64,000 nt of DNA, from contig JAAOOA010000148.1 in assembly GCA_012861695.1 (NCBI GenBank), forward strand, positions 402,501-466,500. Reading direction: 5' to 3'. Each line of letters begins with the position of its first letter. Position 1 is the stretch's first letter. Position numbers and translations under genes: made by a program. This document shows, in pieces, positions 13,967-24,675 of this stretch. Source of the stretch: Trematomus loennbergii (taxonomy: Eukaryota; Chordata; Actinopteri; Perciformes; Nototheniidae). The notes under the pieces were generated by a model, which worked only from the letters and a program-made list of their open reading frames with translations, searched no databases and was not told the DNA's origin.

Positions 13967-14691
13967 AAGAGGACATATTCTGCTGATGTTCAGCTGTATA
14001 TCAGTATGTAGTGTCTCTACTTTAAAGAGTCCTCTCCTGCTGATGTTCAGGTGTATATCAGTATGTACTGTCTCTACTTTAAAGAGTCCTCTCCTGCTGA
14101 TGTTCAGGTGTATATCAGTATGTACTGTCTCTACTTTAAAGAGTCCTCTCCAGCTGATGTTCAGGTGTATATCAGTATGTAGTGTCTCTACTTTAAAGAG
14201 TCCTCTCCTGCTGATGTTCAGGTGTATATCAGTATGTAGTGTCTCTACTTTAAAGAGTCCTCTCCTGATGTTCAGGTGTATATCAGTATGTAGTGTCTCT
14301 ACTTTAAAGAGTCCTCTCCTGCTGATGTTCAGGTGTATATCAGTATGTAGTGTCTCTACATGTCTCCATGCTTTAATGTTCAAAAAGCTCTTTATTTTCT
14401 CATACTACCTGTGCTGCAGCACCTCTTTTCACCCTCTGTCTGAAACCAGAGCCCAGTTGCTCTGATTGGTTTGCTGGCCGGCTCTGTTGTGATTGGTGTA
14501 CCGCCTAGAGATGTCCCGCCCCTTAGCACGTACAATGTGGAGCGCTAGCCAATAGAAGCACAAGAGAGAACAACTTCTGGAGGGAACATTGGGATTGTCG
14601 CCTTTGCAGACCATTTACATGCACACAAACCTTTATAAAACACATACAGCGAAGGTAAAGTTAGGAGGTAGTATAGCATAGTAAGGCCCTT
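13967..14691 (-). mobile_element. K-family MITE with 57-bp array, copy 4
   Basis: Array-side end AGAGGACATATTCTGCTG is a diverged inverted partner of the opposite end GCATAGTAAGGCCCTTTAA. About 7 units are present (13980-14358), the shortest K array. CCAAT motifs (GCTCTGATTGG, GTGATTGG), GTCCCGCCCC and the GCAGACCATTTACATGCAC block follow. Confidence 0.85.
13980..14358 (+). repeat. 57-bp minisatellite inside K copy 4
   Basis: About 7 units. The variant GTATGTACTGTCTC appears in two adjacent units, and one unit has lost three bases (CTCCTGATG). Confidence 0.95.
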
Positions 14692-15186
14692 TAAATCGAG
14701 ATAATGAGAGTCGGAGAGTCCATGAAATTACTCTTTAAGCCGTGATTGAAAGCCCCTCACTTACCCCCACATGTAAATAAATCCTCATGAACAGACACAC
14801 ATGAACGAGCTAAAGCTGGACCCTCAGCCTTAGGGTCTGGCTTTAGAAAATGCCATCGCAAATTGAGATCGCTAACAGTTTACGCCACCCTGACATTTTC
14901 CATCTGGCCCCTCACAAAGGTCAGGCTCCCCACCTGAAGGCATGCATGATGGGGGGGGTGGGAGTGAAGCTGTGGTCACTATGGAGGTTTGGCAGCTCAA
15001 CTAGTGCGTTATTAACTCAGAGTGTCGGGGTGTTATGGGCTCAAAACGCGCTCTTTAAGTGCCAGAAGAGATAGGTGGTGATGGGGAGGAGATTGACAAT
15101 GACATGTTTTTCTTTGAATTGCTCGCTACTGCTTTTAACAAGGATGTGATGGGACAGCAAGGACCAACATCTGAAAACCCAGCAAG
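14692..15186. other. Unique intergenic DNA
   Basis: Includes a G10 run near 14951. No gene recognised. Confidence 0.5.
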
Positions 15187-15275
15187 TTTCAATTTATGAT
15201 AATAATAATAATAATAATACATGTCATTTATATAACACTTTTCCTGATGCTCAAAGCTATACAAATATATACAAC
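15187..15275 (-). mobile_element. Retroposon 3' tail with (AAT)n
   Basis: In reverse complement this reads AGCTTTGAGCATCAGGAAAAG, TTATATAAATGACATG and then (ATT)n, matching the tail of the SINE at 43170-43237. The body is missing, as in a 5'-truncated LINE or SINE insertion. Confidence 0.65.
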
Positions 15276-16509
15276 CACCACATGCTTACATAGATGGTGT
15301 GATGTGTGTACATGTAAAACAAAAATCATTAATACAAGTTTATCTTACTGTAAAAACATGTTATTGTTCTGAATTAACAAAAGATGTCTCCCAATATAGT
15401 GTAAGGCGACTTCATTTGTAATTTGATGTCTTTCAGGTTATTGGTTGCAGACACATTTTGCAATCAATGTGTGTTAGGGTTAGGGTTAGGGTCTGACAAT
15501 TGAGAAGTGATCGATGAATAGGACTTGACCATTAAGGATCCATGGCAAATAGTGAGGTTATAAGTAAATCATATTAGACTTGTTTCCACCTGTTTTTGTA
15601 TGTATTTTATTTCATCTATTTTATTTGTGTTTTAAATTCTATCTTGTCATTTTATTTATATATATATTTTTACATTATAAATCATGTTTGTTGAAGCCCC
15701 TGTAGACAAATGTGATATTCTGCTATATACTGTAGATATACATTTATTTTGATTTATTTCACTTGCCTTTCATATTCAAAGTGTTTTTAAGTGTTATTTT
15801 GGGCGATTTTAGGAAGATGCGTTTAAAATCTTTGAAAAAAAGCTGTAGTGAAAGTGATAATCTGAAACTCAAACCACCAGCCTTAGACTATTATTCCATA
15901 AAGTTGTGGGTATTAAATATTGGTATATGGTACACTTATAATGCTCCACATGGACATATTTGCATATTTGCATTGTGTGTACATGCAGATGAGAGAAACC
16001 TGTAATTCACATCCACAACAGCAATATGTGCCGTGATTAAGGGTCACGGATCATTTCCTCCTAACACACTGTTTATGTTACCTGATTAAAGAGGGCGGTC
16101 ATTTGTAAACTGAATGCATACGTTACACACACGCTCTGCCAGTAAATCTGCTACACTCCCACGACATGTGGCGACACACACACATGCACCCACCCACACA
16201 CACACTCTCCTGACAATAGACAGGGTTGATGGTGTGGAGCTTCTGAAGGGCATCACCACTGTCTCCGTCTCTCAGGTATCCAGCAGATAGTGGGGGAGCT
16301 AGGATGTCATTTATCTCGCTGACAGGGACAAGCCTGTGTGACGGAAATACCAGTGAAGCAGCAACGCTCCTGGTAACACACACTAACACACACTCTAACA
16401 CACACTAACACACACTACCACAGCAACAACTGCACACAGAGGCTCATTCAAAAAGCTTCATTCATAGCATGATCATAATGACATTGATTGCAACATAAAT
16501 GTCATGCTT
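15276..16509. other. AT-rich intergenic DNA with small repeats
   Basis: Three telomere-type TTAGGG units lie at 15475-15492. Degenerate CA tracts lie at 16125-16206 and 16373-16421. TATATATATATTTTT occurs near 15655. No gene recognised. Confidence 0.55.
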
Positions 16510-16645
16510 GTTATCCTCCAGTTTCGAAGAATTTCTGCACACAAATTCGGAGTAAAAGCCCCGAAACTAAGGCATTATCGTCTGTGCTATCTTCCAAAAT
16601 AAAGGCATTACAAAGGTGGCTCATTTTCAGGTTCATACTTTGCAT
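16510..16645 (+). repeat. Dispersed duplicate of 10700-10825
   Basis: Shares CCAGTTTCSAAGAATTTCTG, GAGTAAAAGCC and TTTTCAGGTTCATA with the left flank of K copy 3, at roughly 85% identity by eye. Confidence 0.75.
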
Positions 16646-16874
16646 GTAAACAATGGTTTGACTCATGTATTCAGGTTCAGGTTTTTATTTGTACCCGTAG
16701 GAAGGTTTGGTTTGCAGTAAAAAGACACTGGGTATCCATTGTGACACACGTTTAAAACAACAGAGACGACAGACAAATATTTAATAATGTTTGTCGATAT
16801 TTGACTTTTTGGTTCTGTTTTGTTTTCCAATTTTGAGTCGTTTATACTTTCTGTTTTTTAATTTTCACATTATG

Positions 16875-16960
16875 TGCAATGCTTTGTCTATAAGCTGGGG
16901 AGAAAGAAATCTCATTTTGGGATCAATAAATGAAATCCTTACCTTATCTTTATTTCATGC
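16875..16960 (+). mobile_element. LINE-type 3' tail
   Basis: GAAATCTCATTTTGGGATCA then ATAAATGAAATCCTTACCTTATCTT resembles the 3' end of fish non-LTR elements that finish GATCAATAAAG plus CTTAT repeats. Related minus-strand copies lie at 24580 and 49480. Confidence 0.5.
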
Positions 16961-16970
16961 ATCACATTAA

Positions 16971-17453
16971 AGGGGACCTATCATGCAAAATGCACTTTTG
17001 TACGTCTTTTCTACATGAATATGTGTCCCCGGTGTTCCAGGGAACTCACCAAGTGTCAGAAAACACAACCCTCTCTATTTTCCTCCATACCCAAATCTCT
17101 AAAAAAGGGGCTGCAACGGATCTGATAAAAACTGATCCAGATTTGAACACTGTCCTGACGTCAGGACGGTGGCGCTACGGCTATTGGGCCAACTCCACCA
17201 ATCAGGAGGAGACAGCCACGGCCATTGCCGTTCGAAAGCGCTGGAGACGCTTTAGTACATATGCCAGGCCAGTAGATGGTGCTGTTCTCACTGAATCAAC
17301 CCTTGCAAAAACAGAGCTAACATTTTTCAAATTGAGCGAAATGAAATAAAATGCATGATCTGTTTGGTATTTTGAAAAAAAAAAAAGTATAAATATGCCT
17401 TATATGGGTATGGTCCTACACTATATTATTCAAATATAGCATGATAGTCCACT
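16971..17453 (+). mobile_element. B-family TTAA MITE, copy 1
   Basis: Flanked by TTAA (16967-16970, 17454-17457). Ends are AGGGGACCTATCATGC and, inverted, AGTGGACTATCATGC. Length is 483 bp with no array. The CpG-rich middle includes CGGCTATTGGGCC and CATTGCCGTTCGAAAGCGC. The 139-residue reading frame across it is fortuitous: it is not maintained in the copies at 49.6 and 61.0 kb. Confidence 0.88.
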
Positions 17454-17872
17454 TTAAATAAAAAAACAGAACAAACCCATAAAACATTAAAAAAATAGTT
17501 GTGCAGTATCTGTGCAACGCAGACCAATTAACTAAATCATCCCCTATCCGTTTCCACGTATCTTATAAGTGGATGATTGATTATTCTGCAGGATATTGTT
17601 TTTAGTATATACTTATAATATATCAATACAAAGGAAAGCAGATGTGAGGCTGAGGTCAGACTCATTTCCTCGTGTAGTCGATAGCTTTCCTGGATGAGAT
17701 GAAGCATGACGTAAAGGAAACCAATCTATTGACATGTAATATAGACTTATAGATAGTAGATTTCTATTTTATTAAATATGTTGCATTGTTGGAGGAGCTC
17801 AGGTCAGAAGAATGTCATTGCCATTTCTACATTTGTGCATATGATAATAAAACCTTTGAATCTTGAATCAAT
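17454..17872 (+). other. AT-rich DNA ending in a LINE-type tail
   Basis: 17785-17872 ends with CAATAAAACC-like sequence then CTTTGAATCTTGAATC, a tandem heptad tail typical of fish non-LTR retrotransposon 3' ends. The rest is unassigned. Confidence 0.45.
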
Positions 17873-18362
17873 GGTCAAACTGTCCTGCGAGAATTCAGCT
17901 GTTTTTCATTTCCATAGCTTTCCATTGAAACAACACCATATTGTATGAAGTAAAAACTGGTTTTCAACACCTACATGTAAGGTTATTTATGTGAGACTTT
18001 CTTTAGGTGTCAGTTAAATATACAATAGTGTTTTGACTAGTGTTGAGTCGAGACCACCTTATCCGAGACGCACATACGTAAGATATCAATTCAACTTCAT
18101 AACTATTCAAAAAGTTATCTTTTCATATAAAAACAAGTAACATCGTAAGAACACAATATAAAACATGATAATATCCATTTTACAAAACCTATGGACCAGC
18201 TGCCCTGCAAGAATTACACTTTTTCATTTCCATTGCTTTCCATTACAACAATACCAGAGTATTAAATAGTAGTAAATAAAAACACTGGTTTTCATGTTAT
18301 TTGTGGCAACTGTGAGGCTTTCCTTCAGTGTCAGTTGAATACAAAAATAGTGTTTTGACTCT
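17873..18362 (+). repeat. Local tandem duplication (~165-bp homologous blocks)
   Basis: 17873-18035 and 18190-18362 share TGTCCTGCGAGAATT/TGCCCTGCAAGAATT, TTTTTCATTTCCAT, ACTGGTTTTCA, GTGTCAGTTRAATA and ATAGTGTTTTGACT. The repeat interval is ~320 bp; the spacer between them appears only once in the window. Confidence 0.7.
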
Positions 18363-18703
18363 TGGGCGTGACAGGGGATATAGAGTTGTATCCCGCTGCT
18401 CTGAGAGAGGAACATTAGGAGCAGAAGGCTGACATTTGGAGGTTCTGGCTCATCGTCAGCTCTCTCTCTTCTCACTGGATCAGGTTCAGCATTTCTCTCT
18501 GACCTGACACTGATCTGACTCTCTCTCACGCTCACCTGACGGAGGGGATGCATTAGTGTCGCTGTGCAGTACATCCAAAGCAAATGAGACAAAGTAATGC
18601 CTATAAAAAGCATTGGATGGAAAAAAGAGAAGCAGAAACATAAACCCTGAGTCAAGAATACATTTTAACAGCTTTTGAAGTAATTTGGGATATGCAATCC
18701 TAG
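18363..18703. other. Unique intergenic DNA
   Basis: CT-rich central portion; no gene recognised. Confidence 0.5.
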
Positions 18704-19457
18704 CAGAGAGTAAAAAGTACACACATCCTTTACTCAAGTAGAAGTACAGATACTCGTGTTTAAAAATACTCTGGTAAAAGTAGAAGTACTGACTACTTCT
18801 TTACTCAAGTAAAGTAAAGAGGGCTTTGAAATGTACTTCAGTAAAAAGTACCCGTAACTAGCAGCTGTTTTAAAGAGTACCTGACCTCCCTTTATATAAT
18901 AGAACAATAATGTCATTGTTAGCTAATGAATGTTTCCATGCTGAACAACGGCAACATGACAACGTTTTCATTGGTCCCTCTTCTTTAGAGAAGACCAGGA
19001 AATGATGGATACACGGATCGTGTTCAAATCAATAGGCACGCAATGACTCTAAATAATAATGATCACGCCACCAAACACACATTCAAACTAAAGGAACCAG
19101 CCTGTTTGGAAATGTGAGAAGTAAAGTACAGGTATTTGTGTTCAACATGTAAGAAGTAGAAAGTACAGGTATTTGTGTTCAAAATGTAAGAAGTAGAAAG
19201 TACAGGTATTTGTGTTCAAAATGTAAGAAGTAGAAAGTACAGGTATTTGAGTTCAACATGTAAGAAGTAGAAAGTACAGGTATTTGGTTCAACATGTAAG
19301 AAGTAGAAAGTACAGGTATTTGTGTTCAAAATGTAAGAAGTCAAAGTAAAAGTCGTCAGAAAAATAAGTAGTGGAGTAAAGTACTGATACCAGAAGCATG
19401 TACTTAAGTAGGCCTACAGTAACAAAGTATTTGTATCCACTACTTCCCTATCACCTC
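18704..19457 (-). mobile_element. H-family hAT-like MITE, copy 2
   Basis: Reverse orientation copy of the 6.9-kb element: starts CAGAGAGTAAAAAGTACACA, contains the unique block with ACACGGATCGTGTTC, a short 37-bp array, and finishes in ACTACTTCCCTATCACCTC, a degraded GGTGGGAAGTAGT terminus. Confidence 0.8.
19115..19342 (-). repeat. 37-bp minisatellite inside H copy 2
   Basis: About 6 units of the H-family 37-mer. Confidence 0.93.
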
Positions 19458-19794
19458 CAGCTCTTATTGTCCAGCCGTCAGCTCCAATCCTTCAGAGACT
19501 TCCTGTGAGATTTGATACTTCAGAAAAACTGAATTTGAATGAAAAGGAATAACATGAAGCAGGTTAACAAATCCAACATGACATCCTGCGCTATGGAGAT
19601 TCGTGTTACTGTGTTTTTAATATATTAAGTAGAGCCTCAGAATCCGGAGTGCCAGATGGTGAATTCCACTGAGAGGATGCACCTCTGACATGAATGGAAA
19701 TGAAGAGTAAAGAGATGGGAGAGGGAGAGAGAATGTGGATCTTTTATCTACTTTGTCCTCACCACTTTACTCCCAGAGATCCACCTTCATGATA
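19458..19794. other. Unique intergenic DNA
   Basis: Nothing recognised. Confidence 0.45.
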
Positions 19795-19950
19795 TCCTTC
19801 ACAGTAGACCTTTGAACATATACAATTGCTGATCACCACTTTCATTGAACTTTGGATGATTTAGTCAACTTTGTAACACCATGGTGTTCCCGCTCAAACA
19901 TGACCGCCATAAAGAAAAGGAATTAGTAACCATCCGGATCAGATAAAACA

Positions 19951-19985
19951 AACACACACACACACACACACCCACACACACACAC

Positions 19986-20080
<95 letters not shown>

Positions 20081-20098
20081 CACACTAACACACACATA
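19951..20098. repeat. (CA)n microsatellite
   Basis: Long CA tract with three interruptions; internal to the piggyBac-like element. Confidence 0.97.
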
Positions 20099-20153
20099 CT
20101 CCAGATGTGTCCCCCCCCTTATGTGCCCAATCCCCCATGTGAATCACACCTGG

Positions 20154-20178
20154 CACACAAACACACACACACACACAC

Positions 20179-20241
<63 letters not shown>

Positions 20242-20243
20242 AC

Positions 20244-20275
<32 letters not shown>
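20154..20275. repeat. (CA)n microsatellite
   Basis: Second CA tract of the element. The unique segments flanking it are duplicates of each other, so the tract and its flank were probably duplicated together. Confidence 0.97.
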
Positions 20276-20276
<1 letters not shown>

Positions 20277-20557
20277 ACAATTTGATACATGTCCCGCTCT
20301 TATGTGCCCATCCCCCCACATGGATCACACCTGGCACACGCAATACATGTTCAGTGTCTATTCTTTGTATATGTACTGCAGTTGTTCATGTATACCAGTA
20401 CTCTGATACAATATTTACAGTTTGAAAGGGTGTTAAATGACATTTGGTGATGATTAATGGTTTTTGTGTTAATGTAAGCAGTTAAAACAGGACCGGTCAA
20501 ATTTGACCACGAACATCAAAGTAAGGGGGGGGTAAACGAAGACAATAGGAGGGTTAA

Positions 20558-21671
20558 AAATAGATTAAAAAAATAACTTAAAATTGATTTAAAAAAGTTT
20601 ATATGATAATGAAATAATAATAATGATAATAATATAATAATACTATAACAATTCAAATGACTATTGTCATAATTATCTTAATTATCAGTTTACATAAAAA
20701 CAGTATGATAAATGAAACTGTCTTGTTATCTGAACATGGACTTGTAGGAATTTATTTTAACATTTGTTTTACGTATTATTTTATTGTCACCCTGGAATGG
20801 GTGTATGTGTGTCTATGTATGTGTAGGTATATATAGAATCTTGTTTATCTGTGTGAGTATTTAATTACGAAATTATCTTTTTTTTGACTTCATCCTGCAA
20901 CTGGACGACTAACAGGAGGACAACCTCTGGCTTTGCTTTCTGCCTCCCGCTTCTACTAACTTTGTTTTTTGGATGTGTAAAATGAAGCTCAGCACAAGTT
21001 CTTTCAGGGACTGGTTCCCACGCTCTCATTCACAATTCTCTCTCACTCACTCGCCCTTTATTTCAATAAGCAAGGGCGCGCAACATACCCCCAGCTAAAC
21101 CAATCGGTTGCGTCTCATCTCCACAGCCAATCACAGCACACCCAGCAATCGTTTGCTCTTTCTCTCCCCTGCCATCGTTCAGGAGAATTCATGCAACCCT
21201 CCTCCACCTCCTTCACTTCCAGTCTCATCAGATCCAAGGCAGGCCTCGCCAGAAGAACCCTAATGACTCTGTATTTCCCTTTAGTATTCACACCACAGTG
21301 TCAGACCCCGGGGGGTTTCTTTGCTAGTCGGCTTCTCCTCCCCCTTAACTCATCACAGTACGATGGGGTCTAATCTCCAAACGTTATTGTTCATACGGCA
21401 ATAAATATGTTTTCAACTACGAACTAAGTCTCTCCTGATTGAACTGTCTAATTGTTGAAATAGTAGAATAAATAATAATAACAATTTAAAAAAAGAGATG
21501 ACGGCGAGGAAGCGTAAGCTAAGAGAAGCCTAAACATGTTGCCCCTGCAGCCGTGGACCCTAAACTCTTAGCCCGGATTAGTTGAGTTTACTTGAAATTT
21601 GCGTGCATGTTCTCAAACCACTTCAGTTTTTACACAAGCAATAAACTTAACAGTTGTATTAACGTAGAACT
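20558..21671. other. AT-rich DNA, then an unclassified CCAAT-bearing block
   Basis: 20558-20880 is very AT-rich with AATAATAATA runs. 20990-21440 has two CCAAT motifs (ACCAATCGG about 21098, GCCAATCAC about 21127), a C-rich middle and an AATAAA near 21401. That layout would fit a solo LTR or an old retrogene, but I see neither boundaries nor coding sequence. Confidence 0.4.
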
Positions 21672-21675
21672 TTAA

Positions 21676-23428
21676 AGGGGACCTATCATGCAAAATTCAC
21701 TTGTCCATGTCTCTTCTACATCAACATGTGTCCCCTCTTCTTCATGTCTCTTCTACATCAACATGTGTCCCCTCTTCTTCATGTCTCTTTACATCAACAT
21801 GTGTCCCCTCTTCTTCATGTCTCTTCTACATCAACATGTGTCCCCTCTTCTTCATGTCTCTTCTACATCAACATGTGTCCCCTCTTCTTCATGTCTCTTC
21901 TACATCAACATGTGTCCCCTCTTCTTCATGTCTCTTCTACATCAACATGTGTCCCCTCTTCTTCATGTCTCTTCTACATCAACATGTGTCCCCTCTTCTT
22001 CATGTCTCTTCTACATCAACATGTGTCCCCTCTTCTTCATGTCTCTTCTACATCAACATGTGTCCCTCTTCTTCATGTCTCTTCTACATCAACATGTGTC
22101 CCCTCTTCTTCATGTCTCTTCTACATCAACATGTGTCCCCTCTTCTTCATGTCTCTTCTACATCAACATGTGTCCCCTCTTCTTCATGTCTCTTCTACAT
22201 CAACATGTGTCCCCTCTTCTTCATGTCTCTTCTACATCAACATGTGTCCCCTCTTCTTCATGTCTCTTCTACATCAACATGTGTCCCCTCTTCTTCATGT
22301 CTCTTCTACATCAACATGTGTCCCCTCTTCTTCATGTCTCTTCTACATCAACATGTGTCCCCTCTTCTTCATGTCTCTTCTACATCAACATGTGTCCCCT
22401 CTTCTTCATGTCTCTTCTACATCAACATGTGTCCCCTCTTCTTCATGTCTCTTCTACATCAACATGTGTCCCCTCTTCTTCATGTCTCTTCTACATCAAC
22501 ATGTGTCCCCTCTTCTTCATGTCTCTTCTACATCAACATGTGTCCCCTCTTCTTCATGTCTCTTCTACATCAACATGTGTCCCCTCTTCTTCATGTCTCT
22601 TCTACATCAACATGTGTCCCTCTTCTTCATGTCTCTTCTACATCAACATGTGTCCCCTCTTCTTCATGTCTCTTCTACATCAACATGTGTCCCCTCTTCT
22701 TCATGTCTCTTCTACATCAACATGTGTCCCCTCTTCTTCATGTCTCTTCTACATCAACATGTGTCCCCTCTTCTTCATGTCTCTTCTACATCAACATGTG
22801 TCCCCTCTTCTTCATGTCTCTTCTACATCAACATGTGTCCCCTCTTCTTCATGTCTCTTCTACATCAACATGTGTCCCCTCTTCTTCATGTCTCTTCTAC
22901 ATCAACATGTGTCCCCTCTTCTTCATGTCTCTTTACATCAACATGTGTCCCCTCTTCTTCATGTCTCTTTCATCAACATGTGTCCCCTCTGTGAAAGAGA
23001 CTCTGAAAGTTTCAGGAACAAAGATTCTCTCTCTTTTTGTCCTGATCCATTTCTATAAAAACCTGTCTGAAAATGAGCTGATCAGATTTTGGCCACTTTA
23101 TGATGTCATAACGATGTTTTGTCTTGTGTAACCATTAGCCAATCAGCAACCAAGGTAACCCCCCCCCCCCACCTTATCACCTGAATCTCCTCCTAGAGCA
23201 CCATTGAGTTCTTTGTAACCAAATCTCTCTCAGAGGGGCGTGGGGAGGGGCTCCTTATTTTCATCTAAAGTAACAGACAGAGAATCAGCACTTTGGAAAC
23301 AGGGCTGAAACAGAGGGGATTATGGGTAATGCTGCAATGATCTGTTTGGTGTTTCAGCCAATCAGAGACAGGCTCTGGATATATCTGAGACCTAATATAT
23401 TGATGAAAAACAGTATCATAGGGGACCT
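21676..23428 (+). mobile_element. B-type TTAA element expanded by an internal array
   Basis: TTAA at 21672-21675 and 23429-23432. Left end AGGGGACCTATCATGCAAAA is identical to the B family start; the right end inverted reads AGGTCCCCTATGATAC, a diverged terminal repeat. Between them lie ~34 copies of a 37-bp unit and about 440 bp of unique sequence with GCCAATCAGCAACC, a C12 run and GGGGCGTGGGGAGGGGC. At 1753 bp it is over three times the 483-bp B copies, almost entirely because of the array. Confidence 0.85.
21700..22990 (+). repeat. 37-bp minisatellite, ~34 near-identical units
   Basis: Unit: CTCTTCTACATCAACATGTG plus TCCCCTCTTCTTCATGT. The seed is the element's own sequence: B copies carry TCTTTTCTACATGAATATGTGTCCCC at the same distance from the left end. 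Only single-base deletions break the period (about 21787, 22065, 22617, 22931 and near 22970); I see essentially no substitutions. Since 37 is not a multiple of three and the unit lacks stops, all three plus-strand frames stay open for about 1.3 kb, so the 422- to 476-residue reading frames are artefacts. Confidence 0.97.
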
Positions 23429-23432
23429 TTAA

Positions 23433-23892
23433 GTAGAAATAGTAACTCAAAAATCATATTTCAGATAAATGATGTCTTAGTTGAATTAAATAAATATAAT
23501 AAAAACTTTATTTATCACTACTTAAAATCATGTGTTAATATAAACTAATGTCTTTTAATAAAATAATTATAGCATTTTGATTTTGGGATTGTATTATACA
23601 TCGTTTCATCAAAATTGTATGGAAGGGAAAACATCAAACAATACATTAAATATTCAACAAAAAAAATAATATATATATCTCAATGTATGTTATATACTTA
23701 CTATAGTAAACTAGCACGAGTCCTGGCAGAGACACCTGACTCTAGATTTAAAGACGTAACGATGCATAACTCTGTGCAGCAGATGTGTCGCACAGTGAGT
23801 TCTTGTGGCTACGCCTGAAGCGAATAAACAGCAGGAGGTCGTTAGTTTTGAGATTGTTGTTGCAGATGTTATGAAAGGGATACAGTACTTTC
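23433..23892. other. AT-rich DNA
   Basis: No gene or repeat recognised. Confidence 0.45.
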
Positions 23893-23990
23893 CACTGGAG
23901 GGAACACAGGGATTTAGCCTTAGCAGACCATTGAAATGCACTCAAACCTACAAATGACAGGAAAAGGAAAAAACCCATAATAGGGCCTCT
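23893..23990 (-). mobile_element. K-family MITE, terminal fragment
   Basis: Contains TAGCAGACCATTGAAATGCA and ends ATAATAGGGCCTCT followed by TTAA at 23991-23994. Confidence 0.75.
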
Positions 23991-23994
23991 TTAA

Positions 23995-24574
23995 TTTGAA
24001 CATCTACAGAGGAGGTCGTGACTTTCACATAATAACTCACTTCTGAAAAAACAAATGGCAAAGTAGAATTCACTGCAGCTAATTAAAGAGTGCCGTGTGC
24101 AGATTGTAAATCCACTCGAGACAAATTATGATTTGTGATATTTGGCTTAATAAATCAACTCGATCTGACTTGATTTAATTAGCTAATGAGAATAGCATTT
24201 ATGTTCTTAAGGTCAAGCAGATTGTTACGAATATGATTCTGATTTCAGAGCGGTGGAATGAGTACAGCCAAAATGTAAAATACCATATATTATATAAGTA
24301 AATATGCACAAATTGACAGTGGATATTAAACAAAAATACTAAAATCCGTGCTGCTGTACAACCATGTTTTAAAATAAATATATATTCTCTCTGCAGTTCA
24401 GTTACAGTCATTTGCTGCTGATGTTTGTTATGTAATGTAAATAATATACATGCGTTATACATATGTTAATATATATGCACCAACAAGAACCATACTGAAG
24501 ATATTTAATGAGCATTAGCAGCAACAAGGTCAGGTGAAGGTCAGGTGGAGGTTGGTTTCCACAGGGCCACGGTA
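23995..24574. other. Unique DNA rich in homeodomain-type cores
   Basis: 24075-24200 holds GCTAATTAAAG, AAATTATGATTTG, TTTAATTAGCTAATGAG. The composition resembles known vertebrate conserved non-coding elements, but conservation cannot be tested here. No coding signal. Confidence 0.4.
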
Positions 24575-24675
24575 TAGATAATTTAAGAAGTACTTTATTG
24601 ATCCCAATTTGGGAAATGTTTGCATTGCAGCAGCATAAAAACTACAAAATAAATATATAGAAATAAAGAATACTA
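24575..24675 (-). mobile_element. LINE-type 3' tail
   Basis: AAGTACTTTATTGATCCCAA then TTGGGAAATG is the reverse complement of the CATTTCCCA..TTGGGATCAATAAAGTA end. It matches 49495-49560 closely (GTTTGCATTGCAGCAGCATAAAAA). Confidence 0.65.

Larger units (their letters stand above)
19795..20557 (+). mobile_element. CA-rich piggyBac-like element, copy 1
   Basis: 19798-19950 aligns with 59305-59460 (GAACATATACAATTGCTGATCACC versus GGACATATACACTTGATGATCACC at those places; ACCGCCATA). Two CA tracts follow, separated and followed by related segments (CTTATGTGCCCA and ATCACACCTGGCACAC, each occurring twice). The right end reads GGTCAAATTTGACC then AATAGGAGGGTTAA, the inverted form of TTAACCCTTCT at 59213. 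TTAA plus CCC ends suggest piggyBac; the left terminus of this copy is not visible. Confidence 0.6.

Noticed and set aside
16930..17349. 139-residue protein
   Set aside because: Spans a B-family MITE and its flank; the frame is not kept in the other copies.
21688..23131. Long repeat protein of 422-476 residues
   Set aside because: All three frames are equally open because the 37-bp unit has no stops; the sequence is a tandem array inside a MITE.
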